Below, one piece after another: positions 7,362-17,100 of a DNA stretch of 64,000 bases. The notes beneath the pieces were generated by a model, which saw nothing but the letters and a program-made list of their open reading frames with translations, did not search any database and was not told the DNA's origin. Source of the DNA: Nostoc sp. MS1 (lineage in GTDB: Bacteria; Cyanobacteriota; Cyanobacteriia; Cyanobacteriales; Nostocaceae); NCBI RefSeq assembly GCF_019976755.1, contig NZ_AP023442.1, positions 186,001 to 250,000 on the forward strand, written 5' to 3'. The stretch's first letter is position 1. Every line of letters starts with the position of its first letter. The position numbers and the translations under genes are program-made.

Positions 7362-9275
7362 TTATCTAACTAAGTCTTTAACCTTGTTCATAATACTCAC
7401 TGGATCGATACCTTGATGTGGATACTGTTCCCATAAACCGCCGCAACCTTCTTTATGAGTCCCAAGATGAGCGTATTTGGGAGTAAACCCACGCTCTAAC
7501 AGCCAGGAACCAAAACGGCTACCTAATCCAGTTCGACGATTGAACGCTTCTACTACAAGGACAAAAGGAGCTTTACCGACTTTAGCGATCGCTTCTTCAT
7601 CAATAACATTTAAGGTTGGTTTATTAATCAAACCTACATCTAGCCCTGAGTGTTTGAGACGTTCGACTGCATCAAGGCTACGATAGAGAGCATCACCAAA
7701 ACTGATGATATAGCCTTGCGTTCCTTCTCGAATCACCTCATCTTTACCAGGAACAAATTTATACCCATTACCAAACAAATCTTTACCGTTGCTGTCAAGA
7801 ATATTCGGTACTTTAGAACGAGTGGAGAAAATGAATCGTAGTCCCGGCTCAAAGAACACAGCTTCTACACAAGCTTTCATCTGATTAGTATCTGCGGGAA
7901 AGAACAGCTGTGTTGCGTAGCCATCATCCAAGCCGTTGTCAGCAAACATATTGTTCAAACCGAAATGGCATGTGTTATCTGCCATGTCATCTATACCTGC
8001 ATGGGAAAAGTGACAAAGAACATTTGAGTAGTTTAGCCTTGCCATCGTAATTTCGGAAATGCACATTTCTAAGAAAGCACTAAAAGTTGCAAAAATTCCT
8101 TGCTTTCCTTTATCCATACCAAACCCAGCAGCAGCAGAGAAGTTCCCCCGTTCCATAATTCCAGAGGAAATAAATATTTCGGGGTATGTATCGTGAATTT
8201 TCTTAAGTCCGCAAGAACCTTCTAAATCGCTGTCAATCACCAATACGTTTTGCTTGCGTTCTTCTTGACTCATTCGACTTAAAACATCAACCACTGCTTC
8301 ACCAAACACATTGCGGTTAGCACCCCATTTTTCGCTAGAACCAATAAAAGTATAGGTCTGTTTGGGTTTTTGAATGTTTTTCAGATATTCAACAGCATCT
8401 GTATGTTTGCGTGATTCGAGATATTTAATTGCCAAGTCTACCGAGATCACATCGTGACCATGAGTGGAGCCTTCTAACCCTTCAATACCCGGACACATAG
8501 GGCGTTTGTTGATCACAGCAATCGGCCCTTGAGTATTTACTGCTTCGCTCATACGATGATATAAATCGTCTAAGTCTTCGCCGTCTCCTTCTAGTATTTT
8601 CAACCCATGACCTGCTAAAGTTTTGGCAACTGTGAAACCAGGTAGATATTTGGATGGATGTCCGGCAATGGTAACATCGTTATCATCAATAATTAGCTTG
8701 ACATTGAGATGTTGAGCAACTGCCAAACGGGCAGCTTCCGCGTCGTTACCTTCTTGCTGCGAGCCATCAGAACCAAGACAGAAAACGACTTTGCCAGGAT
8801 TTGCTAAGGTTACACCATTAACGTAGGGCCATATATGCCCCAGTCGTCCAGAACTAAACTTCACACCAGGAGTTAGCCCTAGTTCGGGATGTCCTGGTAA
8901 GTCGAAATGTGCCTGACGATAGTGTAGAAGTTGCTCGGCATTTAACTCACCATGTAGGGTTGCCATCAAGTACTGGGTTGCAGCTCTATGCCCTGCTTCA
9001 TCAAAAAAGATCGGCACAAATCTCTGGGATGCTCCCCGGAAGAATGCGTCGAGAATCATCACTTCTGGTACTGTATCGTAAGGGCCACCTGTGTGACCGC
9101 CTACTCCTCTGGCAGCACCAGTGGCTGTAAAGAGGATGATCGCATCGCGGCACAGTTGAATGTTTCCTTTAAGAATTTCTCTTTGCTCATTTGTAAGCGT
9201 TGCATTTTTGGGGTTGAGAACTAGAGGTTTATAAGCACTCAGATCAATGGGAAATTGCGTATTAGTAAGTGTCAT
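7362..9275 (-). CDS. Transketolase-like thiamine-diphosphate enzyme (copy A)
   Basis: 637 aa, close to full transketolase length. The thiamine-diphosphate/Mg motif is visible as GSDGSQQEGN (168-177) ending in DDND (197-200). The N-terminal His-rich loop (GGHTGGPYD, 60-68; DEAGHRAA, 92-99) matches the substrate-binding side. The pyrimidine-binding domain contains FATFSAFLEM and the C-terminal domain LVVEAFNRRTGLGSRFGSW. It probably transfers ketol groups between sugar phosphates or uses a related substrate; sequence alone does not tell. It is divergent from a DeoR-type regulator that probably controls it. The translation is identical to that of 47096-49009. The start ATG gives MTLTNTQFP. Confidence 0.85.
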   Translation of the reverse strand: MTLTNTQFPIDLSAYKPLVLNPKNATLTNEQREILKGNIQLCRDAIILFTATGAARGVGGHTGGPYDTVPEVMILDAFFRGASQRFVPIFFDEAGHRAATQYLMATLHGELNAEQLLHYRQAHFDLPGHPELGLTPGVKFSSGRLGHIWPYVNGVTLANPGKVVFCLGSDGSQQEGNDAEAARLAVAQHLNVKLIIDDNDVTIAGHPSKYLPGFTVAKTLAGHGLKILEGDGEDLDDLYHRMSEAVNTQGPIAVINKRPMCPGIEGLEGSTHGHDVISVDLAIKYLESRKHTDAVEYLKNIQKPKQTYTFIGSSEKWGANRNVFGEAVVDVLSRMSQEERKQNVLVIDSDLEGSCGLKKIHDTYPEIFISSGIMERGNFSAAAGFGMDKGKQGIFATFSAFLEMCISEITMARLNYSNVLCHFSHAGIDDMADNTCHFGLNNMFADNGLDDGYATQLFFPADTNQMKACVEAVFFEPGLRFIFSTRSKVPNILDSNGKDLFGNGYKFVPGKDEVIREGTQGYIISFGDALYRSLDAVERLKHSGLDVGLINKPTLNVIDEEAIAKVGKAPFVLVVEAFNRRTGLGSRFGSWLLERGFTPKYAHLGTHKEGCGGLWEQYPHQGIDPVSIMNKVKDLVR

Positions 9276-9598
9276 GTTTTATGTCTTTAATTTGAAATGT
9301 TGATTGATTATTGATGACAGATGATTGATGACTATCAACAATCTTCATCAGCGCTTGCACAAATTAAATGTGTTTTTGTTTCAGTTGTTTTATCCTTTTT
9401 ATGAGTGCGTCGTCTATGAGGAATCATGTAGCTTAAACGCTTCCCTTAATACCAGGGATCGGCTAAGATCGTTAGACTCTCCTTCTGCACGAATGTGCTT
9501 GAATTTATTTAAAGCCGACGACAAGTAGGCAGTAATCCGCATATCTATAAGTATAAACTCACAAACGCGCAATTTCAATGGCAAATACGCAATTTCCC
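9249..9598. promoter_or_regulatory. Divergent control region with 15-bp inverted repeat (copy A)
   Basis: The region between the transketolase-like gene and the deoR-type gene holds both promoters. A perfect 15-bp inverted pair lies at its edges, inside the two coding starts: GGGAAATTGCGTATT (9249-9263) and AATACGCAATTTCCC (9584-9598). A third partial copy (GCGCAATTTC, 9567-9576) sits just before the deoR start. Between them, 9300-9345 contains repeated ATTGATGA/GATTGATGAC. These are candidate operator sites for the DeoR-type protein. Confidence 0.45.
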
Positions 9599-10387
9599 GA
9601 AAAGCCTTCTATGCTAACAGCAGAGCGACGACAATTCATCTTAGAAATTTTGCATCGTGATAAAAAGGTGCTGTCATCAGAACTTAGTGCTGTGCTAAAG
9701 GTTTCTGAGGATACGATTCGTCGGGATTTGCGGGAATTAGCCGAATCTGGTTTCTTGCAGCGCGTTCATGGCGGAGCGCTTTTGGTTTCTCCGGCGATCG
9801 CCAGTTATGCAGATCGGCAAAAACAAGCACCAAAAGAAAAAGAAGCGATTGCCCGTGCTGCTGCAAAATTGATTCGTACTGGGCAAGTGGTAATTTTAAA
9901 TGGCGGTACGACAACTCTCCAAGTGGCCCGTCATTTACCTTTAGATTTACAAGCGACAATCGTCACAAATAGTCCGCCAATCGCTGTTGCATTAGCAGAG
10001 CATCCCCATATTCAAGTTGTAATGTTGGGCGGACAACTCTATAAAAAGGCTTTAGTGAACGTTGGTGTAGCAACAATCGAGGCATTGCGGATGATTCGTG
10101 CAGATTTGTGTATGTTGGGCGTATGTAGCCTACATCCAGAAGTTGGTATCAGTGTGCCGAATTTAGAAGAAGCCTATGTTAAACGAGCAATGATTGCTGG
10201 CGCTGCGGAAGTAGTTGGATTAGCGACAGCAGAGAAGTTAGACACAGCTGCTCCTTATGTAGTCGAGTCAATTCATGCACTAACTTATCTGGTAACTGCA
10301 CCAACAGTCTCTAATAAGATGCTAACTACTTATAAAGCTTTAGGTTTAACGCTCGTCCAAGATGAAGACAGTGATAGTACTTATTAA
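9578..10387 (+). CDS. DeoR/GlpR-family transcriptional regulator (copy A)
   Basis: 269 aa. An N-terminal helix-turn-helix (about 14-68: ERRQFILEILHRDKKVLSSE, VSEDTIRRDLRELAESG, VHGGAL) is followed by the DeoR sugar-phosphate sensor domain with LNGGTTTLQVARHLP (about 108-122), TNSPPIAVAL and MLGGQL. Such regulators usually repress sugar-metabolism genes and are released by a phosphorylated sugar. The divergent transketolase-like gene is the obvious target. The last ~12 residues differ from copy B because the identical tract ends at 10308. The N terminus (MANTQFP) shares NTQFP with the divergent enzyme. Confidence 0.9.
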   Translation: MANTQFPEKPSMLTAERRQFILEILHRDKKVLSSELSAVLKVSEDTIRRDLRELAESGFLQRVHGGALLVSPAIASYADRQKQAPKEKEAIARAAAKLIRTGQVVILNGGTTTLQVARHLPLDLQATIVTNSPPIAVALAEHPHIQVVMLGGQLYKKALVNVGVATIEALRMIRADLCMLGVCSLHPEVGISVPNLEEAYVKRAMIAGAAEVVGLATAEKLDTAAPYVVESIHALTYLVTAPTVSNKMLTTYKALGLTLVQDEDSDSTY

Positions 10388-10409
10388 GAGGCTATTTATG
10401 AAGTAATGG

Positions 10410-10508
10410 CTCTAAGCTGATCATTCTGGATGAAGGTACAACAGTTTGTTCCAAATTCAAGAATGCTAAAGGTGAGATTGGTTGGCTCAAGGACAAAATC
10501 ATTTCCTA
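10410..10508 (+). pseudogene. Walker B fragment of a third P-loop ATPase copy
   Basis: The stretch translates as SKLIILDEGTTVCSKFKNAK, then GEIGWLKDKIIS and a stop, matching the Walker B region of the ATPases at 2636 and 42694 (LIILDEGTAVCSKFK). Nothing else of the gene remains. It shows that a third copy of the module, or a rearrangement of one, once reached this site. Confidence 0.75.
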
Positions 10509-10679
10509 ATGAATCAAACAGATATATTTACCAATAATCCCAGTGAACAGCCGTCGATAATTGGCGAAATGGCTTCTCTTAAACAGCATCTACAATGGCA
10601 TCCCCAACGAGAAGAAATTTTGCTGAATATCCAAGAGTGTCAAGCTATAATTTTGAAGCGGGAACGGGATAAACAATAA
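10509..10679 (+). CDS. Small hypothetical protein, 56 aa
   Basis: Starts MNQTDIFTNNPSEQPS and ends ILKRERDKQ, with a conserved core HPQREEILLNIQEC. The counterpart at 45530-45700 is also 56 aa but diverged, and the following 77-aa gene is conserved too. Two diverged copies of the same length support a real gene. It follows the ATPase fragment directly (the ATG overlaps its stop). No domain recognised. Confidence 0.6.
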   Translation: MNQTDIFTNNPSEQPSIIGEMASLKQHLQWHPQREEILLNIQECQAIILKRERDKQ

Positions 10680-10702
10680 TTATTGTTGTGGGTTTCAAAA
10701 TA

Positions 10703-10936
10703 ATGAAGGGAAAAGTTCTAAGAGATATTGAGTGTGAGAAAACAGGTAAGATACTATTTCGTGAGGGTCAAATTGTCGAGTGTGGGTATCATACCGATAT
10801 GGGAAAAATATCAGATGAAAAGACCGATTTTATTTGTGCGAGACAATGGTTACTGGTAGTGCCAGAATCACGTTGTATTACAGAAGTTGATTTTCTGACA
10901 TCTTTAGATGTAATCGTTCTTGGTGAAGTTATTTAA
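10703..10936 (+). CDS. Small hypothetical protein, 77 aa
   Basis: Starts MKGKVLRDIECEKTGKILF and ends DVIVLGEVI; probably a small beta-rich domain. The close copy at 45724-45957 has the same length, and a degraded copy lies at 6110-6228. An upstream in-frame GTG (10688) is not conserved in copy B (GAG there), so the ATG at 10703 is preferred. Found with the 56-aa and Cys-rich genes in both blocks, so it is probably one transcription unit. Confidence 0.65.
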   Translation: MKGKVLRDIECEKTGKILFREGQIVECGYHTDMGKISDEKTDFICARQWLLVVPESRCITEVDFLTSLDVIVLGEVI

Positions 10937-10980
10937 TCAAATGAAGCGATGGCGCTTTGCGCCCAGAGTGGCTGATTACA

Positions 10981-11060
10981 TGGAACATTTTGATTTACAA
11001 GAACAACTATCCAGACCATTGGTTTGTGTGAGATGCTGCAATTATCACGGGGGCAGATAA
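10981..11060 (+). pseudogene. N-terminal remnant of the Cys-rich gene
   Basis: Reads MEHFDLQEQLSRPLVCVRCC and then NYHGGR before a stop, matching the first ~27 residues of the genes at 6272 and 46003. The remainder is replaced by the start region of the AAA_35 gene at 11075, so a deletion or recombination joined the two. Confidence 0.75.
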
Positions 11061-11074
11061 GGGAAACATAGAAA

Positions 11075-12145
11075 ATGAAACCAACAAAAAGCTTAGTATA
11101 CGAATATTATGTGGGGGGTAGTTTACCAATTAATGCTCCTAGTTACATCAAGCGTCAAGCAGATGAAGACTTGTACCAAGCATTAATATCCGGTGAGTTT
11201 TGTTATGTCTTAAATTCGCGGCAAGCAGGTAAATCTAGTTTGCGAGTGCAGACTACGGAACGACTAAAAAAGCGAGGTTATGCCTGCGCCTGCGTTGATG
11301 TAACAGCAACAAGTGGAAACAACATTACGGTTAATCAGTGGTACGCAACTATTATTCGTATTCTCACAAGTAGTTTTGAACTTTTAACAAAGTTCAATCT
11401 ACGAAATTGGTGGAACCAGTGGGAAAATATTTCTCCTGTACAAAGATTAAACAAATTTATTGAAGAAGTATTATTAGTTGAAGTTAGTCAACCTATCGTC
11501 ATTTTCATAGAAGAGATTGACAATATTCTTACATTAAATTTTGACACTGACGATTTGTTCGGATTAATCAGACAGTGCTACAACCAACGCACTCAAAAAC
11601 CAGAATACAACCGCCTCAACTTTGCGGTGTTGGGAGTAGCTTTGCCTTTAGGCTTGATTCAAGATCAAGGGCGCTCACCCTTCGCCATCGGTCGAGCAAT
11701 TGAATTAAGTGGTTTTGAATTAGATGAACCTGCACCTTTAGCTCAAGGATTGGTGGGGAAAGTCTCTAATCCAAGAGCAGTGCTACAAGAGATTTTGCAG
11801 TGGACTGGTGGACAACCGTTTCTCACCCAAAAGCTTTGCCAACTAATTTGTGATGCGATGCCAGGGCAGAGTGTTGAAGAGGTGGTGCGAGTGCAGATTT
11901 TGGACAATTGGGAATTGCAGGATCAGCCAGATCATCTGCGACCAATACGCGATCGCTTGTTCTTCAATCCCCGGCTGTTGCAACTGAAAGAGCAGATTTT
12001 ACAGCAAGGGGAAATAACCTGCGATGGTAGTGAGGAACTTCTTCAGTTGCGGCTGTCTGGGTTGGTATCGAAGCATGATGGTAAGCTCAGGGTCTACAAT
12101 CGCATCTATAAGGAAGTCTTTGGGCAAAGCTGGATGAATGATTAG
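11075..12145 (+). CDS. AAA_35-type NTPase, full length
   Basis: 356 aa, starting MKPTKSLVYEYYVGG. Walker A-like NSRQAGKSS lies at about 48-56. The Walker B position reads IVIFIEEID, with Glu where the paralog at 4877 has Asp (IFIDEID), a change that might reduce ATP hydrolysis. FAVLGVALPLGLIQD and the C-terminal WTGGQPFLTQKLCQLICD segment are conserved. The G-run here has six bases, so the frame is intact. The family lacks an assigned reaction and is thought to act as a signalling or regulatory NTPase. It and its paralog flank the transketolase/deoR pair. Confidence 0.85.
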   Translation: MKPTKSLVYEYYVGGSLPINAPSYIKRQADEDLYQALISGEFCYVLNSRQAGKSSLRVQTTERLKKRGYACACVDVTATSGNNITVNQWYATIIRILTSSFELLTKFNLRNWWNQWENISPVQRLNKFIEEVLLVEVSQPIVIFIEEIDNILTLNFDTDDLFGLIRQCYNQRTQKPEYNRLNFAVLGVALPLGLIQDQGRSPFAIGRAIELSGFELDEPAPLAQGLVGKVSNPRAVLQEILQWTGGQPFLTQKLCQLICDAMPGQSVEEVVRVQILDNWELQDQPDHLRPIRDRLFFNPRLLQLKEQILQQGEITCDGSEELLQLRLSGLVSKHDGKLRVYNRIYKEVFGQSWMND

Positions 12146-12244
12146 TATTTAAGAGCGATCGCTGACCACAATTAACTTATCGAAATCGAAATTTTTCTAC
12201 TGTCGCCACTGTGAAATAGCAACGACGCATATCCTGCCAAAGCC

Positions 12245-12442
12245 ATGAGAGAAACCGAATTTTCTGTACCTGAATTAATTGTCTATTATTGGCAGCGACT
12301 AGCTTTAATCAATGATTTGCACCTTAGAGCCAACGCCAGTATTAAAGATTTTCCTGAAGTAAAATACTGCCCTCAAAACTACAAAGCTTTCGACATAGCG
12401 GTGGAACTGCATCGGAACGGTTCCAAGCCGATTGTTGGGTGA
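12245..12442 (+). CDS. Small hypothetical protein, 65 aa
   Basis: Starts MRETEFSVPELIVYYWQRL and ends ELHRNGSKPIVG, with FPEVKYCPQNYKAFDIAVEL in the middle. A decayed copy sits at about 50190-50270 after the second deoR gene. In both places the gene is followed by the same type of hairpin. No domain recognised. Confidence 0.5.
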   Translation: MRETEFSVPELIVYYWQRLALINDLHLRANASIKDFPEVKYCPQNYKAFDIAVELHRNGSKPIVG

Positions 12443-12886
12443 TGGGGATTAGGATGCTAGACAGAACGTCTGTCGAACATCATGAAAGTCCTCATCTGTA
12501 AGGTTTTGTTCTTATTTACCTCGTAACTCCTGCGCTAGTTCATCTTGAAAGAACTATTTTTCTCTAGTTGATGAGTCTGTCAGTTTTTCTTTGTTAGAAA
12601 ATTCTGCTGACTGAGTAGATATAATTTAATAGTTTAGGATGTAATATTGCTTTGTTAGATTCGTTAAAGCGTATATAATTTGCTATATATAAAGGACAGA
12701 AGTGACCCAAAATTAATATTTATTTTTCTTTGATAAATTTAAAATTACTATATTAAACTTTGCAATTAATAGCTATATATACGATACATAAACTCTCTAA
12801 TTATTCAACATCCATTAGTCAGTTGTTTTGGGATTTTTTTTATGGTCAGGTGTAACTAGGTTAAATAAATCTTTTTAAGAGGTTTT
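12443..12886. other. AT-rich intergenic region with a hairpin and the RTX gene promoter
   Basis: An imperfect hairpin (GCTAGACAGA, ACG, TCTGTCGAAC) lies at 12455-12480, with a related tail after it. The rest is strongly AT-rich without a gene. AAGAGG about 8 bases before the ATG at 12887 is the ribosome binding site of the RTX gene. Confidence 0.5.
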
Positions 12887-13870
12887 ATGGCAGACATTAA
12901 CGGGACTCCTGCCAACAATTTTCTCCTGGGTACTGAAGAGATTGACTCAATTTTTGGTGCAGATGGAAATGACATTCTAATCGGTCTAGAAGGCGACGAC
13001 TTTTTATCAGGTGACTTGGGCGATGATTTAGTTATCGGTGGTGCGGGGAACGATACTCTTTATGCTGGATTGAGCAGTGAAGTTCCTTTTGCACCTGGAT
13101 ACGGAGGGGACGAAGGCTCGACAAATATATTGTTCGGTAACAGTGGTAATGACCTGTTGTTTGGGTCAGAAGGTACTGACTACATATATGGTGGGTCAGG
13201 AGACGACCAAATCGAAGAAGGTTTTCTTGGGGGTGATGATTATCTAGATGGTGGTGATGGTAATGACTTTATCCGTAGCGGATTCGGCAATGACACTCTC
13301 CGAGGTGGGGATGGAAATGACCTGTTAATAGATTTAAACTTCAGATTTGGTGGAGGTAATGATTACCTTGATGGCGGTAACGGCAATGACCGTCTGTTTG
13401 GTGGCATCGGCAATGATACTCTTAATGGTGGCAATGGCAATGATATTCTCACAGGCGCAGATAACCCAGGAAATGTGCCGGATGAATCGTTCGTTTTTGG
13501 CAATAGGGAAATTGATACTTTAACTGGTGGCAAAGGCAGCGATACATTTGTCCTGGGGCTGGCTGGTTTAAATAGGCTCGGTAACATTGAGAGTTTTTAT
13601 GGCAGTCGTAACCGTGAAGGTAACGGTGAATTAATCACACAAGGCAACAATGATTACGCACTCATTACTGACTTTAATTCAACGGATGATTATATTCAGC
13701 TTGCCGGAACAATCAACGATTACGTTTTAGGCTCATCTGGTGATGGTTTACCATCCGGTATCGGTATTTATTTGACTATCCCTGATAGCGGTCAAAATGA
13801 ACTGATTGCTATTGTCTCTGGTGACACTAATTTGAGTCTCGACGCTAGCTACTTTACTTATCTGGGCTGA
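12887..13870 (+). CDS. RTX-type calcium-binding repeat protein, 327 aa
   Basis: The protein is largely built of GGxGNDxLxG nonapeptides (e.g. GGAGNDTLYAG, GGDGNDFIRSG, GGNGNDRLFGG), about residues 15-200, which form Ca2+-binding beta-rolls. The C-terminal ~110 residues contain DTLTGGKGSDTFVLG and a DYALITDFNSTDDYIQL segment typical of the end of type I-secreted proteins. There is no N-terminal signal peptide, consistent with type I export. No enzymatic domain is seen; it is probably a cell-surface or extracellular protein. It converges on the larger RTX gene at 14162. Confidence 0.85.
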   Translation: MADINGTPANNFLLGTEEIDSIFGADGNDILIGLEGDDFLSGDLGDDLVIGGAGNDTLYAGLSSEVPFAPGYGGDEGSTNILFGNSGNDLLFGSEGTDYIYGGSGDDQIEEGFLGGDDYLDGGDGNDFIRSGFGNDTLRGGDGNDLLIDLNFRFGGGNDYLDGGNGNDRLFGGIGNDTLNGGNGNDILTGADNPGNVPDESFVFGNREIDTLTGGKGSDTFVLGLAGLNRLGNIESFYGSRNREGNGELITQGNNDYALITDFNSTDDYIQLAGTINDYVLGSSGDGLPSGIGIYLTIPDSGQNELIAIVSGDTNLSLDASYFTYLG

Positions 13871-13957
13871 TTGTTAAGTCAATGCACAGCTTTGGCGATC
13901 GCCGTTGTTCCTAGATAATTTAAAACTAAAGTAGCATCCTACAGAAGTTTTACTCCA

Positions 13958-14137
13958 ATGCCGAACCATTGTATCAAAAAGCTTTTGGAATTGCTGTATC
14001 CCCAAATCGCCAGGGAGCAACGCGAAAAAGTTGAGCGTACTTTTTTCCCGGATGGGGACGGTGATGCCCACATTCCTATAGAAAAAAAATCCTTGAACAA
14101 CTTATCAAAGATAGGCTGTTTAAGGAATAGCAACTAA
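13958..14137 (+). CDS. Possible short ORF, 59 aa
   Basis: Starts MPNHCIKKLLELLYPQIA and contains REQREKVERTFFPDGDGD. It lies between two convergent RTX genes, where no gene is otherwise visible. The composition is protein-like (charged helix), but there is no second copy and no recognised domain. It may be a fragment of a longer lost gene. Confidence 0.25.
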   Translation: MPNHCIKKLLELLYPQIAREQREKVERTFFPDGDGDAHIPIEKKSLNNLSKIGCLRNSN

Positions 14138-14161
14138 TTGATTAGGTTTTTAAATCATTTT

Positions 14162-17100
14162 TCAGGCAAGATTCAAAGGACTACCAGAGGCGATTGCCTG
14201 CTGCTGGAGATCAAGGACTGAAGCAACAGATAATCCTGTTTCAGCACCAGAAGTCATCAACCCAGCGAGGTTGCTACGACTTGCGTCTCCATTTAGTAGT
14301 GATATTCCTAAGCTTTCTAAATCAACAAATGAGTTGGGGGTGATGGAACTAGTTTCTACCCACTTGAGGCTGGCAAGTAAATCTCCGGTAGCGGCAATAC
14401 TGATACGAGTGGAGAACTCATCGCCCTGCTGGTTTGTGGTGATGGACAGTTGATCGAAGCTCAAACCACCAAGAAGACCAAGCTGATCGTAGCTTTGGAA
14501 TTGGTCAATGGTGGTAGAACCAGCACCGGAGACAAGAACAAATAAATCACGATCGCTACCACTATAAACTAAGTTATCGCCAGTGCCTGCTGCAATTAAG
14601 TTGTTACCTTCTGCGGCATAAATGACATCATCTCCCGCACCTGTAAATATCCAGTCGCTGCCGGAACCTGCATAGATGACATCATCCCCAGAACCTGTGC
14701 CAATCAGATTGTTACCTTCTGCGGCGTAGATTTGGTTTTTACCATTGCCTGCGTTAATAATGTCATTACCGGAGCCTGCATAGATGACATCATTCCCAGA
14801 ACCTGCGGTAACTACGTTATTACCTTCACCTGTGTAGAAGGTATTGTTACCTTCTAAGTCTGTGAGGGTATCGTCATCAAGACCAGCATCAAGGGAATCA
14901 TCTCCTAAACCACCTTCGAGGATATCGTTGCCATTGCCGCCCAAGAGTTGGTCGTTGCCAGGAGTGCCGATGAGGGTATCGTTGCCATTGCCGCCATTTT
15001 CGATTTTCCCGACTGCGACGCTCACCTCTGCGGTGGATGTTGCACCGGTTCTATCGGAGAGGGTATATGTAAAGCTGTCAATAAACCCGATACTGGGATC
15101 TGATTGGGTAGCTGGGGTATAAACGAGGAAATCGTCGGTGGTGTCGGCGGATGTACCGTTGTCATTGAGAGTAACTATTCCATTACTGCCCTGAGTGAAG
15201 CTCTTGATGGCTAAGGCATCACCATCTGAGTCACTGTCATTGATTAACACAGGTACGTTCACTGCCGTGTCTTGTTGGGTGGTTGCTGTATCATCTTGGG
15301 CGATTGGGGTTTCATTGATCGGTGTCTTAATGGCTGCGATCAGCACATCGACCACTTCAGAAGCATTAGCCGCGTTAAAAGTCTTGCCACCGGTTGCAGC
15401 AGCGAGGCTTTCAAAATCGGCGGTCGTGGTCGGGTCGTTGCCAATCAGAACAGTGAAGATTTCCACCGGAATTGTAACTGGAGCGCCGTCAGTATCCATT
15501 GCCGTCACAGCGAACCGCGTCACGGCGAGGCCGTTAGCAACGCTACTAGTTTCGATATCGCCTGTGATCGACATTGACATGAGGCTGCTGCTGGAGAAAG
15601 AAATTCCCACATTGGATGCAAGCTCAAGTACCTGTGCGCGAAGATCAGTGTCTTTGGGCGGCGCGTCGCCGAACAGGATGATCCGTCGAGAGGCCGCTTC
15701 TTCTCGCCACTCTCCAGCACCACCAGAGAGCGCGCGGATCAGTCCGGCATTTACCGCTTCGGGAAAATCGCCACCACCGCCGACCGAGATGCTGTTGATC
15801 GCGTTGATAGCTGCGGTCTTTCGATCATCGATCTTTAGCTGATCAGTGAAGGAAAGAAAAGTATTTGTTGCCGGATCGTTGTATCCGACCACAGCGATCC
15901 GAGAATTAAGAAAGCCACCCTCGCTATTGAAGATCGCATCGATAATGTTACTGGCGCTGGCTTTGACCGCGTCGATGTCATCGAACATACTGCCAGTTGT
16001 GTCTATGACGAAGGCGATGTCCTGCCCTGGCGCAAGGTTGACCGATATGTCTGAAAATTTCGCAATATCAACACCCAAAAGCGTGTCGGAATCATCTCGA
16101 CCTGCGACTTTATCCGAGAGCCGAATTGAGTCATCTGGTAAAAATTCAATATCATACTCGGACAGTGCGCCTCTGTAAACGGCAGTATCCTTTCCTTGAA
16201 AGAGTCCGAACAGAAAAGAACCGCCTTCTATAGTGTCATTGCCAGCACCACCGACGAAAATATCATCGCCAAGACCGCCATCAAGGTTATCGTTACCCTC
16301 GCCACCAAGTATTAGATCGTCTCGATCTAAGCCTTTAACGGTATCATCTCCATTACCAGCAATCAAGACAAGTCCGTTACTTCTAAAAGGAGCGAGTAGT
16401 GGAGCTTCATTCAGTCCAAATGGTGGAGGAGCGCTGATAAAGTCAATATCTGAGGCGATAAGACTATCGGCATCTGGAGATCCATAAATAATGGGTTTAT
16501 TCCCATCTAGAAATTTCGTTACACCATCGTCAAATAATCCATCTACAAAATCATCTTGACCCAACGCAATTCTAGCTATTGCTTCTGGAGTAGAAACAAA
16601 CCAATCACGGTTGAGGTCGTCAGCAAAATCTTGTGAGGTGTAGGTGGTTCTAGGAATTAAATCGGCATCACTGAAATTAATATTAACTTTTCGACCGATA
16701 CCCCAAGGATCTATATACGGTTTGACAACTGAGTTAGCTATTCCTGTCAAACCATCATCCGATTCTAGATCAAAATTTTCTTGAACATTTAGCCGAGGAA
16801 AAACCGCAAAATTTTCTATTCTTTTACTACCATCAGCTTCAACAATAAATACTGCATCATCAGAAATCGAAAACTCCATCGAGTTGTATACCCAAACTCG
16901 ATCAAAATAATCATCAATATCATCGTCCCAGTTATACTGTTGCATACTCCAACTAAAAGTATCCAATCCAGTTATTACTCCTAATTCTGCTTTGGTATAT
17001 CTGCCGGGAGGAACTGTTGGCGATGTTAAAAAGGGAGCAAAAAATCTTTGTACTAGAGTAAATTGACTTCCAACAGCAAATCTGCCAGCACCCGTTACCA

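Noticed and set aside
8909..9224. Plus-strand frames inside the transketolase-like gene
   Set aside because: No domain and no ribosome binding site, and the minus-strand gene is well supported.
14844..16487. Long plus-strand frames opposite the large RTX gene
   Set aside because: They are antisense shadows of a strongly repeated, Ca-binding coding sequence; their products are low-complexity (Ser/Pro/Leu-rich) and the minus-strand frame has clear domains.
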